In this document: positions 20,151 to 33,054 of the stretch, piece after piece
Layout: each line of letters opens with the position of its first letter
How positions within the stretch are numbered: the first letter of the stretch is position 1
Assembly (NCBI RefSeq): GCF_017161565.1
Contig: NZ_CP066796.1
Span: 1,674,001 to 1,738,000, forward strand
Length of the DNA: 64,000 nucleotides
Direction: 5' to 3'
Source of the DNA: Erwinia amylovora
Lineage (GTDB): Bacteria > Pseudomonadota > Gammaproteobacteria > Enterobacterales > Enterobacteriaceae
Position numbers and translations under genes: made by a program
Notes under the pieces: generated by a model
The model's input: only the letters and a program-made list of their open reading frames with translations
What the model was told of the DNA's origin: nothing
Databases searched by the model: none

Positions 20151-20595
20151 CAGGGTCTTATTTTCTCAACGGTGTGCCTGTTGGCAAAAAGTCATTTATG
20201 ATTGAAAGTGACTTTAAGCCTTTACTGCCGTCCCTGGCTATCTACAATGTGTGGTTGGCATTCAGCTTTTTCTGGCGCATTACCTTGCGTATAAAGCGTG
20301 AAGCGCAAACCACCTGAAATTGTTAAGTTTACTTAAGGATAAATCTGCAAGTTAGTCTACATGAGGCTTTTAGCAATGGGAACCATTGCGGGGACGAGGT
20401 GAACATGTTATCCGGCCCGCAGCACCTGAAAGCGTTGCTGGCGGCGGGTTAACGGGGATTCAGCGGTGTCGCAAGTTCATCTCTTCTGAACCGCAGTCCA
20501 TGAAGCCACAGCCTGTCAGTTTGTGTTAGAGTTATCACTCTGTTTTTGTGATGAAACTCTCTCTTACGTCGAAAAAAAGTGTTGACAACGATGTT
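20151..20595. other. Intergenic stretch between tssL and ychO
   Basis: About 445 bases between two divergent genes. It should hold the promoters of the T6SS block and ychO. No remnant of ychN (expected near here from the E. coli order) was recognised, and short frames, including one on + at 20129-20317, show no family features. Confidence 0.45.
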
Positions 20596-22029
20596 ATGAG
20601 CCAATTTTACCGCTATCTGACCCTTTCCTTTTCGCTGACGGCCGTGCTGGTCGTTGGCGGATTACCGCTGAATCAGTGCCTGGCTTTCACCGATTGGGCG
20701 CGGGTTCCCGACGCGCCTTTCGCCGATCCCGCCCGCTTCGCGCAGATGCAGCAGCAATTACCAGAACTTGGCACGATGGACGATCACAACCAGCTGGCAG
20801 AAAAAATTGCTCAAGCCGCTAAAAGTATTGGTGAAGCCAGTATGAACAGTGATAGCGACAGGTCATGGCGTGAGGAAGCCGGGATTTGGGTATTCAATCG
20901 CTTTCGTGATGAGGCCAAACAGCGTGCAGCCAGTGAAGGAGAGCAATTGTTATCCCCTTATGGTCGCGCCAGCGTCTCTCTGATGCTATCTGATGACGGC
21001 AGCTTTGATGGCTCCTCGGCGCAGTTGGTAACGCCGTGGCAGGATAACGACCAGTATCTGACCTTCAGCCAGCTGGGTATTGAACAGGGCGGATATGGCA
21101 CAGTGGGCAATGCAGGGCTGGGGCAGCGTTGGATTGCCGGCAGCTGGCGAGTCGGCTATAACGCCTTTGTTGACAGCCTGCTGGGTTCAGACAGACAACG
21201 CGGTTCGCTGGGTGCTGAAGCCTGGGGTGATTATTTGCGCTTCTCCGCTAACTACTATCACCCGCTTTCGGGCTGGCGCAACCACAGCAATAGCGCACCG
21301 ATGCGTATGGCGCGTGGTTATGATATTACCACCCGTGGTTATCTGCCATTTTATCGTCAGCTGGGGGTCTCGCTACGCTATGAACAGTATCTGGGCGATG
21401 CTGTCGATCTCTTTAACAGTGGCAATGCGGTAGCCAATCCGGCTGCAGTATCGCTTGGCATCAACTATACGCCGGTGCCGTTGTTTACCCTGTCGGCCAG
21501 TCATAAAGAAGGTGATGGCGGTGAGTCGCAGGACCAGTTTGCGCTGAAAATGAATTACCGCCTCGGCGTGGCGCTTAGCCAACAGCTGTCGGCAGACAAC
21601 GTGGCGGTGGCGCAGTCACTGAGCGGCAGCCGCTACGATAGCGTTAATCGCAATAATTCACCGGTTATGGCGTTCCGCCAGCTCAAAACGCTGTCCGTGT
21701 TCCTCGCTACGCCGCCGTGGCGGCTGCAGCCAGGGGAAACCTTGCAGTTGAAATTACAGATTGCCCACAGTAATGCGATCAAGGCTGTCAGCTGGCAGGG
21801 TGATACCCAGGCACTGAGTCTGACACCGCCGCCCAATAACACTGACACCCAAGGCTGGAGTATCATTATTCCTGCCTGGAACGGCCAGCAGGGGGCCAGT
21901 AATAGCTGGCATCTGTCGGTGACCATCGAAGACAGCAAACAGCAGCGGGTTACCTCTAACTGGATCACCCTGAAGCTGTCACCCCCAATGACGCTACGGT
22001 CAGCGGACGGGGGACCTTTCAATTTTTAG
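20596..22029 (+). CDS. ychO: Invasin/intimin-type inverse-autotransporter beta-domain protein YchO
   Basis: An exported 477-aa outer-membrane protein whose body is the inverse autotransporter beta-barrel domain (YLTFSQLGIEQGG, GQRWIAGSWRVGYNAFVDSLL, RFSANYYHPLSGW, MRMARGYDITTRG, LGINYTPVPLFTL), with a single Ig-like C-terminal stretch and no long passenger of adhesin repeats. It closely resembles E. coli YchO, whose role in adhesion is weakly defined. ATG 20596 gives a normal signal peptide; an ATG at 20551 would add 15 residues and cannot be excluded, since neither has a clear ribosome-binding site. The position after chaC fits the E. coli locus. Confidence 0.88.
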   Translation: MSQFYRYLTLSFSLTAVLVVGGLPLNQCLAFTDWARVPDAPFADPARFAQMQQQLPELGTMDDHNQLAEKIAQAAKSIGEASMNSDSDRSWREEAGIWVFNRFRDEAKQRAASEGEQLLSPYGRASVSLMLSDDGSFDGSSAQLVTPWQDNDQYLTFSQLGIEQGGYGTVGNAGLGQRWIAGSWRVGYNAFVDSLLGSDRQRGSLGAEAWGDYLRFSANYYHPLSGWRNHSNSAPMRMARGYDITTRGYLPFYRQLGVSLRYEQYLGDAVDLFNSGNAVANPAAVSLGINYTPVPLFTLSASHKEGDGGESQDQFALKMNYRLGVALSQQLSADNVAVAQSLSGSRYDSVNRNNSPVMAFRQLKTLSVFLATPPWRLQPGETLQLKLQIAHSNAIKAVSWQGDTQALSLTPPPNNTDTQGWSIIIPAWNGQQGASNSWHLSVTIEDSKQQRVTSNWITLKLSPPMTLRSADGGPFNF

Positions 22030-22135
22030 CCTGACAGGGCAATACATCGGTGGGAAGAAATAACTGATGTGCTGCTGCGAGGGGCGGCACAGGCTGGCCA
22101 GATAACCGGCCAGCCCGTTGACGGTTGCACTGCAA

Positions 22136-23209
22136 TCAGAACTGATAATTCACGCCAACGCCGGTGACATCGTCCGTGGCCAGGCCAAGCGGGTTGTCGT
22201 CTTTGAGCAGATTAAATTTGTATTCTGCGTAGACCAGGAAGTTTTTGTTGAAGTAGTAGTAAGTGCCTGCAGAAATGTATTTATAGAGATCTGCCTCACC
22301 GATGTTCTCGATGTCTTTCCCGCGCGAGGTGACGTAGGCGAGAGAAGGGCGTAAGCCATTGAGGAACTGGTACTGCGCGACGGCTTCAAAATTCACCGCT
22401 TTATTGGCAAAGCCTCCGGCGATCGGCGTTGCGTTATGGGTATTGCCGTACATGGCTGCCAGATAGAGCTGGTTAGCATCATATTTTACCGCAGCCGCCC
22501 AATGTTCTGCGCGTTCGCCTTTACCGAAGCTGGCGTTATTTTGCGCCGTGGTACGGCCGAGATTGGCATAGGTACCGGCCACGCCAAAGCCTGAATCGGC
22601 CGTCCAGCTGACGGAGGCGCCATAGCCATCGCCGTTCGAGCGCCGCACGGCGATATCTTGACTTGAGGTGCGCTCATTCTTGCCTTCATACTGTAAGGCC
22701 ACGTCCAGGCCGTGAACCAGCCCGAAGAAATTACTGTTGCGCCAGGTTGCAAGCCCCGTTGCGCGGCCCGCGAGGAACCCGTCCGTGTTACCTGCATCGC
22801 CGCCGAATTTCGGCAGCATATCGGTCCAGGCCAGCACATCGTAGACCACACCGTAGTTGCGGCCATAGTCGATTGAGCCCCATTTACCGTACTTCAGACC
22901 GGCGAAGCCAAGACGGGTTTTGTCACCACTCACCGCATCGCTACCTTCGGATTTGTTCAGCTGAAACTGGTACTGCCATTGACCGTAACCGGTAAAGTCT
23001 TCGCCGAGCACCGTTTCACCTTTGAAACCCAGGCGGGCGTATGAGGCGTCCACATTGTTACTGTCATCGTCAGAGAACACGCGCCCTGCATTGACCTTGC
23101 CATTTAAATCGAGCTTGTTTCCGTCTTTGTTGTAAATTTCTGCGGCTACTACGTTGGTAGACGCCAGTAAAGCCGTTAACGCTAATGCAATGGAACAGCG
23201 CTTCATCAT
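22136..23209 (-). CDS. General trimeric porin (OmpC/OmpF/PhoE family)
   Basis: A 357-aa outer-membrane diffusion porin. It has a signal peptide cleaved at VVAA|EIYNKDG, the typical mature start EIYNKDGNKLDLNGKVNAG, the constriction loop (GRNYGVVYDVLAWTDMLPKFGGD), sixteen predicted strands and the C-terminal VGVNYQF. ATGs at 23209 and 23206 are both possible; an AGGATTGGAT ribosome-binding region precedes them. The sequence does not allow safe assignment to OmpC, OmpF or another paralogue. A long AT-rich leader lies upstream. It is monocistronic and sits at the boundary between two blocks that are far apart in E. coli. Confidence 0.93.
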   Translation of the reverse strand: MMKRCSIALALTALLASTNVVAAEIYNKDGNKLDLNGKVNAGRVFSDDDSNNVDASYARLGFKGETVLGEDFTGYGQWQYQFQLNKSEGSDAVSGDKTRLGFAGLKYGKWGSIDYGRNYGVVYDVLAWTDMLPKFGGDAGNTDGFLAGRATGLATWRNSNFFGLVHGLDVALQYEGKNERTSSQDIAVRRSNGDGYGASVSWTADSGFGVAGTYANLGRTTAQNNASFGKGERAEHWAAAVKYDANQLYLAAMYGNTHNATPIAGGFANKAVNFEAVAQYQFLNGLRPSLAYVTSRGKDIENIGEADLYKYISAGTYYYFNKNFLVYAEYKFNLLKDDNPLGLATDDVTGVGVNYQF

Positions 23210-23699
23210 TATCCAATCCTGTCTGTATATTATAAGGTTTTTGACTAAATGTGCGCTGTTGAAAATGACATAAATAAGTGTGTCATAAAAACACATTACT
23301 TGTAACAATTTATTTCATGCAAATTTTCGCCGAGTTTCAGCACCGTTTATGCACACATAACGGGGGAGGAGGAAGCGGGAAGAAAACAGAATTGTGCAGA
23401 GATTTGAGTGCAATTTTTTATATTAAACTGAATATAATCAGCATGTTGTTACAACTGAGTAACATTATTATCTTATATGAAGATAACCTGAGCTTATATA
23501 TATATCAGAATTAGCCTGGTTTTTGTGCAAAAAGATCTTGTGCAGTTTTTTCTGCCCGAGAGAAATAAATTTCTGTTAAAGACTGATGTCGATATGGAAT
23601 TGGCTGAAATTACAGCCATAAAATAACTGCCAGGATAATAATGATCAGCGGAATTATCATATTTGCAATGAAGTTGACTGACATGATGCGTCATATTGG

Positions 23700-23735
23700 T
23701 GAGTCATCCTGGTGCAGATGATACTTTGTGGTGCA
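23700..23735 (+). promoter_or_regulatory. Two NtrC-like half-conserved sites upstream of ast
   Basis: Two 17-base windows (23700-23716 and 23719-23735) end in TGGTGCA and start with TG, matching the NtrC palindrome TGCACCAAAATGGTGCA at about 11 and 10 of 17 positions. They lie about 230-260 bases upstream of the sigma-54 promoter, a typical enhancer distance. The left arms are weak, so this is tentative. Confidence 0.4.
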
Positions 23736-23853
23736 TAGGATAACTATTACTTGCCATACATTTCCGGCGGCGATCACAGATTTGGCATTTATTTTAGCAG
23801 TGCATAATTGTGCTGATAAAAAGGCTGTAAAGCCGCGCATTGCCGATTGTTAT

Positions 23854-23888
23854 TCACTTTTTATGCATCAACCTTGAATAAATGTTTG
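23854..23888 (+). promoter_or_regulatory. Tandem ARG boxes (ArgR) upstream of astC
   Basis: Two 14-base cores, TCACTTTTTATGCA (23854-23867, read on either strand) and TGAATAAATGTTTG (23875-23888), each match TGAAT-W4-ATTCA at 11 of 14 positions. Their centres are 21 bases apart, the spacing usual for paired ARG boxes. They are centred about 100 bases upstream of the expected transcription start. ArgR activation of ast operons with arginine is known in E. coli. Confidence 0.6.
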
Positions 23889-23943
23889 ACCTAAGTTGTT
23901 GAAATTATTTGCCAGTGTTTGATGTATGCATTTTCTCTGTGGA

Positions 23944-23959
23944 TGGCATGCAGTGTGCA
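23944..23959 (+). promoter_or_regulatory. Sigma-54 promoter of the ast operon
   Basis: TGGCATGCAGTGTGCA keeps the invariant GG (23945-23946) and GC (23957-23958) at exactly ten bases apart and fits TGGCACG-N4-TTGCA with two mismatches. It lies about 100 bases before the astC start. Together with ARG boxes and NtrC-like sites, it reproduces the nitrogen-regulated ast control region of E. coli. Confidence 0.7.
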
Positions 23960-24056
23960 ATCTACAGTTGAGTTGTGATGAATCAGCATTTTTAACCTTC
24001 ATCACACTTTCTGTTTCCTCTGCCGTGGGCGGAGCAAGGCGACAGCAGAGGCCATT

Positions 24057-25258
24057 ATGCAACTATCAGTCACCCGTCAAGACGACGATCAATGGATTGT
24101 GCCCACCTGTGCTCCGGCTGATCTCGTCCCGGCGAAAGCCGGAGGATCGAGGTTATGGCAGCAGCAGGGAAAATCATCTGGTGATTTTGCCGATGTCATT
24201 GCCGGTAGTGGCTCCGTACTCGCCCACCTCAGGCGACAACAAACGCGACGGCAGCTGGCAGAGAAACTGCGGCATACCGGCAATGGCTGTACCATTGAAC
24301 CCATGCTACGCCTGGCTAAACAACGGATTACTGCCACTTTCATCGACCGCGTGTGCTTCTGTCATGCCGCTGCCGAAGTCAGTCAGGCGGCCGTAAAGCT
24401 GACCTGCAAAGCGGCTCCCTACCCGGGTCCCGAACGAATAAATGGCATCGAGGCGTTTCACGCCTGCACCCTTTTCACCGCGACTGGCGGCGGGCAGCCC
24501 GCCAATTCAAAACGCTTTGCCCCACTGCCGGTCGGCATTACTCATGCAGCTAATAACGATCTCACGGCGGCGGCGCCGATCACCCCTCAAACCCGTCCGG
24601 CGATCGTCGAGCCGGTGCAGGGGAAGGGCAGCGAGAGCCTCGTCGAAACTGCTTTTCTGCACGGGCTGCGCGAACTTTGCGACCGGCATGAGGCGTTGCT
24701 GATGTTTGATAAAGCGCCAGGCGGCGTGGGACCTATCGGCTCGCTGTACGCCCGTAAGCGCTACGGCCATACGCCAGACGTGCCAACCACAGCAGAAGCG
24801 CCCGGCGGCGGCTTCCCGCTGGCCGCCATGCTAAACCCTGAAGCGCTGGCAGCACATCTCAATGTTGGCAGTCACGTTACCAACGATGGCGTTAATGCCG
24901 TGGCTGGTGCGGTGGGCGGTAAAGTGAGCGAACTGGTCAACTGCCCGGAGGCGTTCAGTGGCGTGAGCGGGCGCCACCGCGGGTTTATCGTGGCGCTGCA
25001 GGTGATGTATCCGCGCCTGCATATGTTCAGTGAAATGGGTGGGCTGGGATTGCTGATTGGCTGCGTGCAGCGTCAGAACTCTGGCGGCAAGACGAAATTG
25101 ATCGGCCATGCCGCTGCCCGCGAAGGGCTGATATCAGTGATGGCCGGCGCGGACGTCGTGCATTTTGCGCCTTCGATCATTATTTCACAGCGGAAAGTGC
25201 AAAAAGGGCTGGTGTGTTTCAAACGCGCCCGTCGCGCCGTAGCAAAAGGAGCCAGCGT

Positions 25259-25262
<4 letters not shown>
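24057..25262 (+). CDS. astC: Degenerate succinylornithine transaminase AstC (catalytic residues lost)
   Basis: The 401-aa frame aligns along its whole length with AstC/ArgD class III aminotransferases ([66 protein letters not shown]). The active site is erased: the PLP Schiff-base lysine is Glu247 (codon 24795-24797, [11 protein letters not shown] for TTAKALGGGFP). The phosphate-binding NSGAEANEAALK is [12 protein letters not shown], the FHGRT arginine is lost (FHACT), DEVQTGVGRTG is [20 protein letters not shown] is HVTNDGVNA, and the VVRFAP arginine is His. No stop or frameshift interrupts it. The stop overlaps astA (ATGA). It cannot act as a PLP aminotransferase; ArgD could supply the step. 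It is either a recently decayed gene kept open for operon translation or a pseudoenzyme. Confidence 0.85.
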
Positions 25263-29081
<3,819 letters not shown>

Positions 29082-29132
29082 GGCTTTCTCTGGCTATCGG
29101 TGCTGAACGGCGATCCAATCTAAGGGGAATAC

Positions 29133-30134
29133 ATGCGGGATTTTCTTCAACTGACTCTGTCCGGCGCGCAGCCAGTGCAAACGGAAGGACGTAACGATCG
29201 GCTTAGCTGGCGCTGGCATCATGTCGGCATACTCGAGCTGACGCCTCATCATACCGCATCGATGGCGCTGGTGGTTTCCAGCGCCATACACGGCAACGAA
29301 ACCGCACCGGTAGAAATGGTTGAGCAGCTGGTTACCGCCCTGCTGCGTGGCGAAATGGCACTGCAAACCCGTCTGCTGGTGATATACGCTAATCCGGTCG
29401 CTCTCAGGCTCAACCGACGCTATGTGCATGGTGATATGAACCGCATGTTTGGCGGGCGCTGGCAACAGTATGAAGACTGCCCCGAAGCCCGTCGCGCATG
29501 GATCCTGGAGCAGGCGATGGAGAATTTCTGGCAGGCTGGCGACCATGATGAGGTGCGCTGGCATCTCGATATGCATACCGCAATCCGCGGTTCTTATCAC
29601 CAGCGCTTTGGCGTTTTGCCACAGCGCGCAACGCCGTGGCCCAACGAATTTATCTCATGGTTAAGTGCTGCGGGTCTTGAGGCGCTGGTACAGCACCGGG
29701 CGCCGGGCGGTACCTTCAGTGATTACAGCTGTCGACATTTTCATGCCGCCAGCTGTACGCTGGAGCTGGGCCGGGCGTTGCCTTTTGGTCACAACGATCT
29801 CAGTCAATTTGCTGCTGCGCAGCTGGCGCTGAAGCAGCTTATCAGCGGTGGGGAACTGCCTGTCGCTGTCCGGCCACCGCGACGTTATCGGGTATCACAG
29901 CAGATTATCCGGCGCTCTGACCGTTTCGTGCTGCATCTGAGTGATGAAGCGCTGAATTTTACCCTGTACCCTCAGGGAACTTTGTTGGCAGAGGATGGCG
30001 AAGAGCGCTTCTTTGTGCAGCAGGCGCAGGAGTACGTGTTATTCCCTAACCCAGATGTGGCCATCGGGCTGCGCGCCGGGTTGATGCTGGTCGAGGACAA
30101 TACGCCATCAGCGGCGTGCAGGACGGCATTGTGA
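29133..30134 (+). CDS. astE: Succinylglutamate desuccinylase
   Basis: Last AST enzyme: splits N-succinylglutamate to glutamate and succinate. A 333-aa zinc-dependent member of the M14/AspA-type family with zinc ligands in SSAIHGNETAPVE (His, Glu) and WHLDMHTAIRGS (His), and the arginine-containing NRRYVHGDMNRMFGG. It is about ten residues longer than the E. coli protein at the C-terminus. AAGGGGAATAC precedes the ATG. It ends the astCADBE operon; spy follows on the same strand, as in E. coli. Confidence 0.94.
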   Translation: MRDFLQLTLSGAQPVQTEGRNDRLSWRWHHVGILELTPHHTASMALVVSSAIHGNETAPVEMVEQLVTALLRGEMALQTRLLVIYANPVALRLNRRYVHGDMNRMFGGRWQQYEDCPEARRAWILEQAMENFWQAGDHDEVRWHLDMHTAIRGSYHQRFGVLPQRATPWPNEFISWLSAAGLEALVQHRAPGGTFSDYSCRHFHAASCTLELGRALPFGHNDLSQFAAAQLALKQLISGGELPVAVRPPRRYRVSQQIIRRSDRFVLHLSDEALNFTLYPQGTLLAEDGEERFFVQQAQEYVLFPNPDVAIGLRAGLMLVEDNTPSAACRTAL

Positions 30135-30466
30135 TGCAAAAATGTGGCCAGACGCGCCACATTCCCCTTTTCGCCGTGAACGCAGAAAACCGGCAGAAAA
30201 GTGTAAAGGGGTTATCTTTTTCCTTTCACTATCCTTTCAGGCAGATTACACTTCTGCGCGATTCTTGCATAAACACCTGTCAGAACACACTTTTTTGCAA
30301 TTCCTCACCTGATCCTTCGCATTATCTTCATCATTGCCAGCAAATTGTCTTTTATGCTTTCACGGCTTTACTCACGCTTTGAGTAGTTGACGTTCAGCGT
30401 CGTAAAATTATTTCCGACTTCACGACAGGTCAACCGCCTGAGCACGGAATAAATAAGGAAGATATC
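30135..30466. other. Intergenic stretch between astE and spy
   Basis: About 330 bases that should carry the spy promoter. A GTAAA element (30202-30206) and a second (30400-30404) recall CpxR half-sites, but no properly spaced pair is present. No gene is supported here. Confidence 0.4.
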
Positions 30467-30955
30467 ATGCATAAATTAACCGCTATCGCCGTTGCCGCCA
30501 CGCTGGCTTTCGGCGCTGCCAATCTCGTTCATGCCGCGGCAGATAATCTCACGCCACCGCCGGCGGGGGCTGATAATTCTGTGATGCACAAGCCGCCACG
30601 TCACGGAGGCCCGCATGAGATGTTCAAAGATCTGAATCTGAGCGATGCGCAGAAACTGCAAGTGCGCAACATTATGAAAGCCGCGCGTAAAGGCATGCAA
30701 CGTCCTTCTCTGCAAGATCGCCGTAACCTGCACAGCATTATTGCTGCCGACAGCTTTGACCGGGCCAAAGCGGAAGCTCAGGCTACGCAAATGTCTGCCA
30801 ACGGCAAGCAGCGCACGCTGTTGATGCTGGAAACGCAGAATAAACTGTATAACGTGCTGACTCCCGAGCAGAAAAAACAGTTTAATCAGAACTTTGAGAA
30901 ACGTCTGGCAGAAAAGCCGCAGCATGAGGACAGAATGCCTCCTGCCGACGACTGA
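30467..30955 (+). CDS. spy: Periplasmic chaperone Spy (CpxP/Spy family)
   Basis: ATP-independent periplasmic chaperone induced by envelope stress (Cpx and Bae systems in E. coli). The 162-aa protein has a signal peptide (cleavage near LVHA|AADN), a proline-rich N-terminal stretch and an all-helical core with both LTxxQ-type motifs (LNLSDAQKLQ and VLTPEQKKQF). AAGGAAGATATC precedes the ATG. It keeps the E. coli neighbourhood (astE-spy-...-cho-nadE-osmE); the ves gene that lies between spy and cho in E. coli is not seen. Confidence 0.9.
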   Translation: MHKLTAIAVAATLAFGAANLVHAAADNLTPPPAGADNSVMHKPPRHGGPHEMFKDLNLSDAQKLQVRNIMKAARKGMQRPSLQDRRNLHSIIAADSFDRAKAEAQATQMSANGKQRTLLMLETQNKLYNVLTPEQKKQFNQNFEKRLAEKPQHEDRMPPADD

Positions 30956-31082
30956 GTGGCGTTAACCCGATCTGAAACCGCCGATGTGGCTCATTTGCCT
31001 CAATGGCCGTGGGCTTCCCCGGCGGTTTTGCCATCCGTTATACTTCAGGCTACCGATACGTGGGTTGCCATCGTCCAGCTTG

Positions 31083-31952
31083 TTAAGCTTTTGACACCGG
31101 CACGATCGGCAGCTTGCCTGCCAGCATCGGTTTACACAGTATTTTATAGCCATCGCTGTCAAACCCGGGAGTGGTGCTGCACAGCGCTGCGGCGTCTTCC
31201 AGTTTGCTGACCGAACCGAGATACAGCCAGTTGTTGATGACGTGATACTGGGTTTGTCCGGCTCTTTGCTCCAGCACCGCGACCGCATCAGGCCATGGCC
31301 AGCACCGCACACGCACGGCCTCCAGCGCTGAAAGTAAGCGCTGCTGGTGCGCTGCACGGGTCTCTGTCCCACAGCATGCCCCGGCACAACGATTGAGCGC
31401 GAAACGGAAACAGGCATTCCCCGAACGCATTTTTTCCAAACCCAGCAGGTAATAACAGAGCCGTTGTTCATCGGCAATTTTTTGCAGGGTTTCCAGCGCG
31501 GCACGGCGGTTAGCGTACAAGCCGTACAGGCCAGAAGTCGTGGAGAAATCCACATCTTTGGCATACACCACCTGAGGGGATCCGGCGGCGATCTGCAAGG
31601 CGCAGAGCTGGCGATTTTTGCGCAGTCGTTTATTGAATAAGGGCTGCTGCAGCTTGATCATCCGTGCTTCCAGCAGCAGAGCGCCCAGTTCTCCTGCCGT
31701 AGTAATAAAGCTGATACGGGTTGCCTGACGCAACATACGGGCTTCATCGGCAGTGCGCAGATGGGATAACACCCGGCTGCGAATATTGACGCTTTTGCCG
31801 ATATACAGCGGCATTGTTTCACTGTCACCATGGAACACATATACCCCGGGCAATTTGGGGAGCGCTTCAAGCCACGGACGCAGCTGTTCGGGATATTGAT
31901 AAATGGTCATGGCGTCGAATTCTGCGCGAGGACCAAGAGGTTTTCTGACCAC
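31083..31952 (-). CDS. cho: Excinuclease Cho (UvrC N-terminal homologue)
   Basis: Endonuclease that makes the 3' incision in nucleotide excision repair, complementing UvrC at bulky lesions. The 289-aa protein has a GIY-YIG domain (LPGVYVFHGDSETMPLYIGKS) with the downstream arginine and glutamate (NIRSRVLSHLR, LLLEARMIK), then a UvrC-like zinc/cysteine region (ALNRCAGACCG). A perfect LexA box lies 14 bases upstream of the start, as expected for an SOS gene. It is convergent with spy. Confidence 0.94.
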   Translation of the reverse strand: MVRKPLGPRAEFDAMTIYQYPEQLRPWLEALPKLPGVYVFHGDSETMPLYIGKSVNIRSRVLSHLRTADEARMLRQATRISFITTAGELGALLLEARMIKLQQPLFNKRLRKNRQLCALQIAAGSPQVVYAKDVDFSTTSGLYGLYANRRAALETLQKIADEQRLCYYLLGLEKMRSGNACFRFALNRCAGACCGTETRAAHQQRLLSALEAVRVRCWPWPDAVAVLEQRAGQTQYHVINNWLYLGSVSKLEDAAALCSTTPGFDSDGYKILCKPMLAGKLPIVPVSKA

Positions 31953-31965
31953 TACTGGCTCCGGT

Positions 31966-31985
31966 TACTGTTTATCCGAACAGTA
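31966..31985 (-). promoter_or_regulatory. LexA (SOS) box of cho
   Basis: TACTGTTTATCCGAACAGTA has the exact CTGT-N8-ACAG core plus the flanking TA on both sides. It is 14 bases upstream of the cho start and in the right place to block its promoter. Confidence 0.9.
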
Positions 31986-32101
31986 TAGCAGTATGTGGCT
32001 GACGGGCGGAGCTTTTGTTGCTGGTAATCAGCCAGCGACAACCTCAACGGCGGGACTGCTTGTGGGCGGCGCTTTGTGGGTCGCGCCGCCCGGAATGGCG
32101 T

Positions 32102-32929
32102 TTATCCTTTCCAGAAGTCGTCAAACACCGTCACCGGCGTGCGGCGTTTGTGCTCGGTTTTTACATACCAGTCTTCAATGATTTTCGCTGCCGCCGGTTC
32201 AATGTTTTCACCCTGCAGGTAGCGGTCAATCATCTCATAAGTGACGCCAAGTGCCACTTCATCCTGCAAACCAGGCCGGTCGTCCTCCAGATCGGCCGTC
32301 GGGTGTTTAAGCCAGAGATGTTGCGGGCAGCCGAGCGCTTTCAGCAGCTGCTTGCCCTGGCCTTTGTTCAGCCGGAAGATGGGATTGATATCGGTGCCAC
32401 CATCGCCATATTTGGTGAAGAATCCGGTGACGGCTTCGGCTGCATGATCGGTGCCGACCACCACGCCCGCCGTCATTCCGGCGATGCTGTACTGGGCTTT
32501 CATTCGTTCGCGCGCTTTCTCATTGCCACGGATGAAATCAGACAGCGTCATGCCCGCTTCGCGCAAAGCCTGCTCGCTGGCCTGCACCGCCGCCTTAATA
32601 TTTACCGTGATAACCTTGTCTGGTTGTATAAAAGCGATCGCATCCTGGCAATCGTGTTCATCAGCCTGTACGCCGTGAGGAAGACGGACGGCAATAAACT
32701 GGTAGCTGTCGTCGCCAGTTTCATTGCGCAGTTCACTGACGGCCATCTGGCACAGTTTACCCGTCAGCGTGGAGTCCTGCCCGCCGCTCACCCCCAGCAC
32801 TAAAGACTTTAAAAATGCATAGCGTTTCAGATATGACTTGAGAAATTCAACGCTGGTGCGGATTTCTTCCCCGACATCAATAGTGGGTTTAACGCCCAGC
32901 GCCTTAATAATGTCCTGTTGCAGAGCCAT
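32102..32929 (-). CDS. nadE: NH3-dependent NAD+ synthetase
   Basis: Converts nicotinic acid adenine dinucleotide, ATP and ammonia to NAD+. At 275 aa it is the short, ammonia-dependent form without a glutaminase domain. It has the PP-loop [15 protein letters not shown], the [16 protein letters not shown] segment and the [20 protein letters not shown] block. GGAGAGG precedes the ATG. It stands alone between cho and the MFS gene on the same strand. Confidence 0.96.
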   Translation of the reverse strand: MALQQDIIKALGVKPTIDVGEEIRTSVEFLKSYLKRYAFLKSLVLGVSGGQDSTLTGKLCQMAVSELRNETGDDSYQFIAVRLPHGVQADEHDCQDAIAFIQPDKVITVNIKAAVQASEQALREAGMTLSDFIRGNEKARERMKAQYSIAGMTAGVVVGTDHAAEAVTGFFTKYGDGGTDINPIFRLNKGQGKQLLKALGCPQHLWLKHPTADLEDDRPGLQDEVALGVTYEMIDRYLQGENIEPAAAKIIEDWYVKTEHKRRTPVTVFDDFWKG

Positions 32930-33054
32930 TTACCTCTCCTCAGATTCAGCGCCGAAAGACGGTCGCCATTTTCGTTTTGCTTGATGCAAAGCTAACGCGC
33001 ATGGCGCACAACCACAACAGTCAATCCTGCAATCATGGCAAGAATGGTGATAAA

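Noticed and set aside
20129..20317. 62-codon frame on + at the tssL start
   Set aside because: Partly antisense to tssL and without recognisable features.
23494..23694. 66-codon frame on - upstream of ast
   Set aside because: Lies in an AT-rich control region, no ribosome-binding site or homology.
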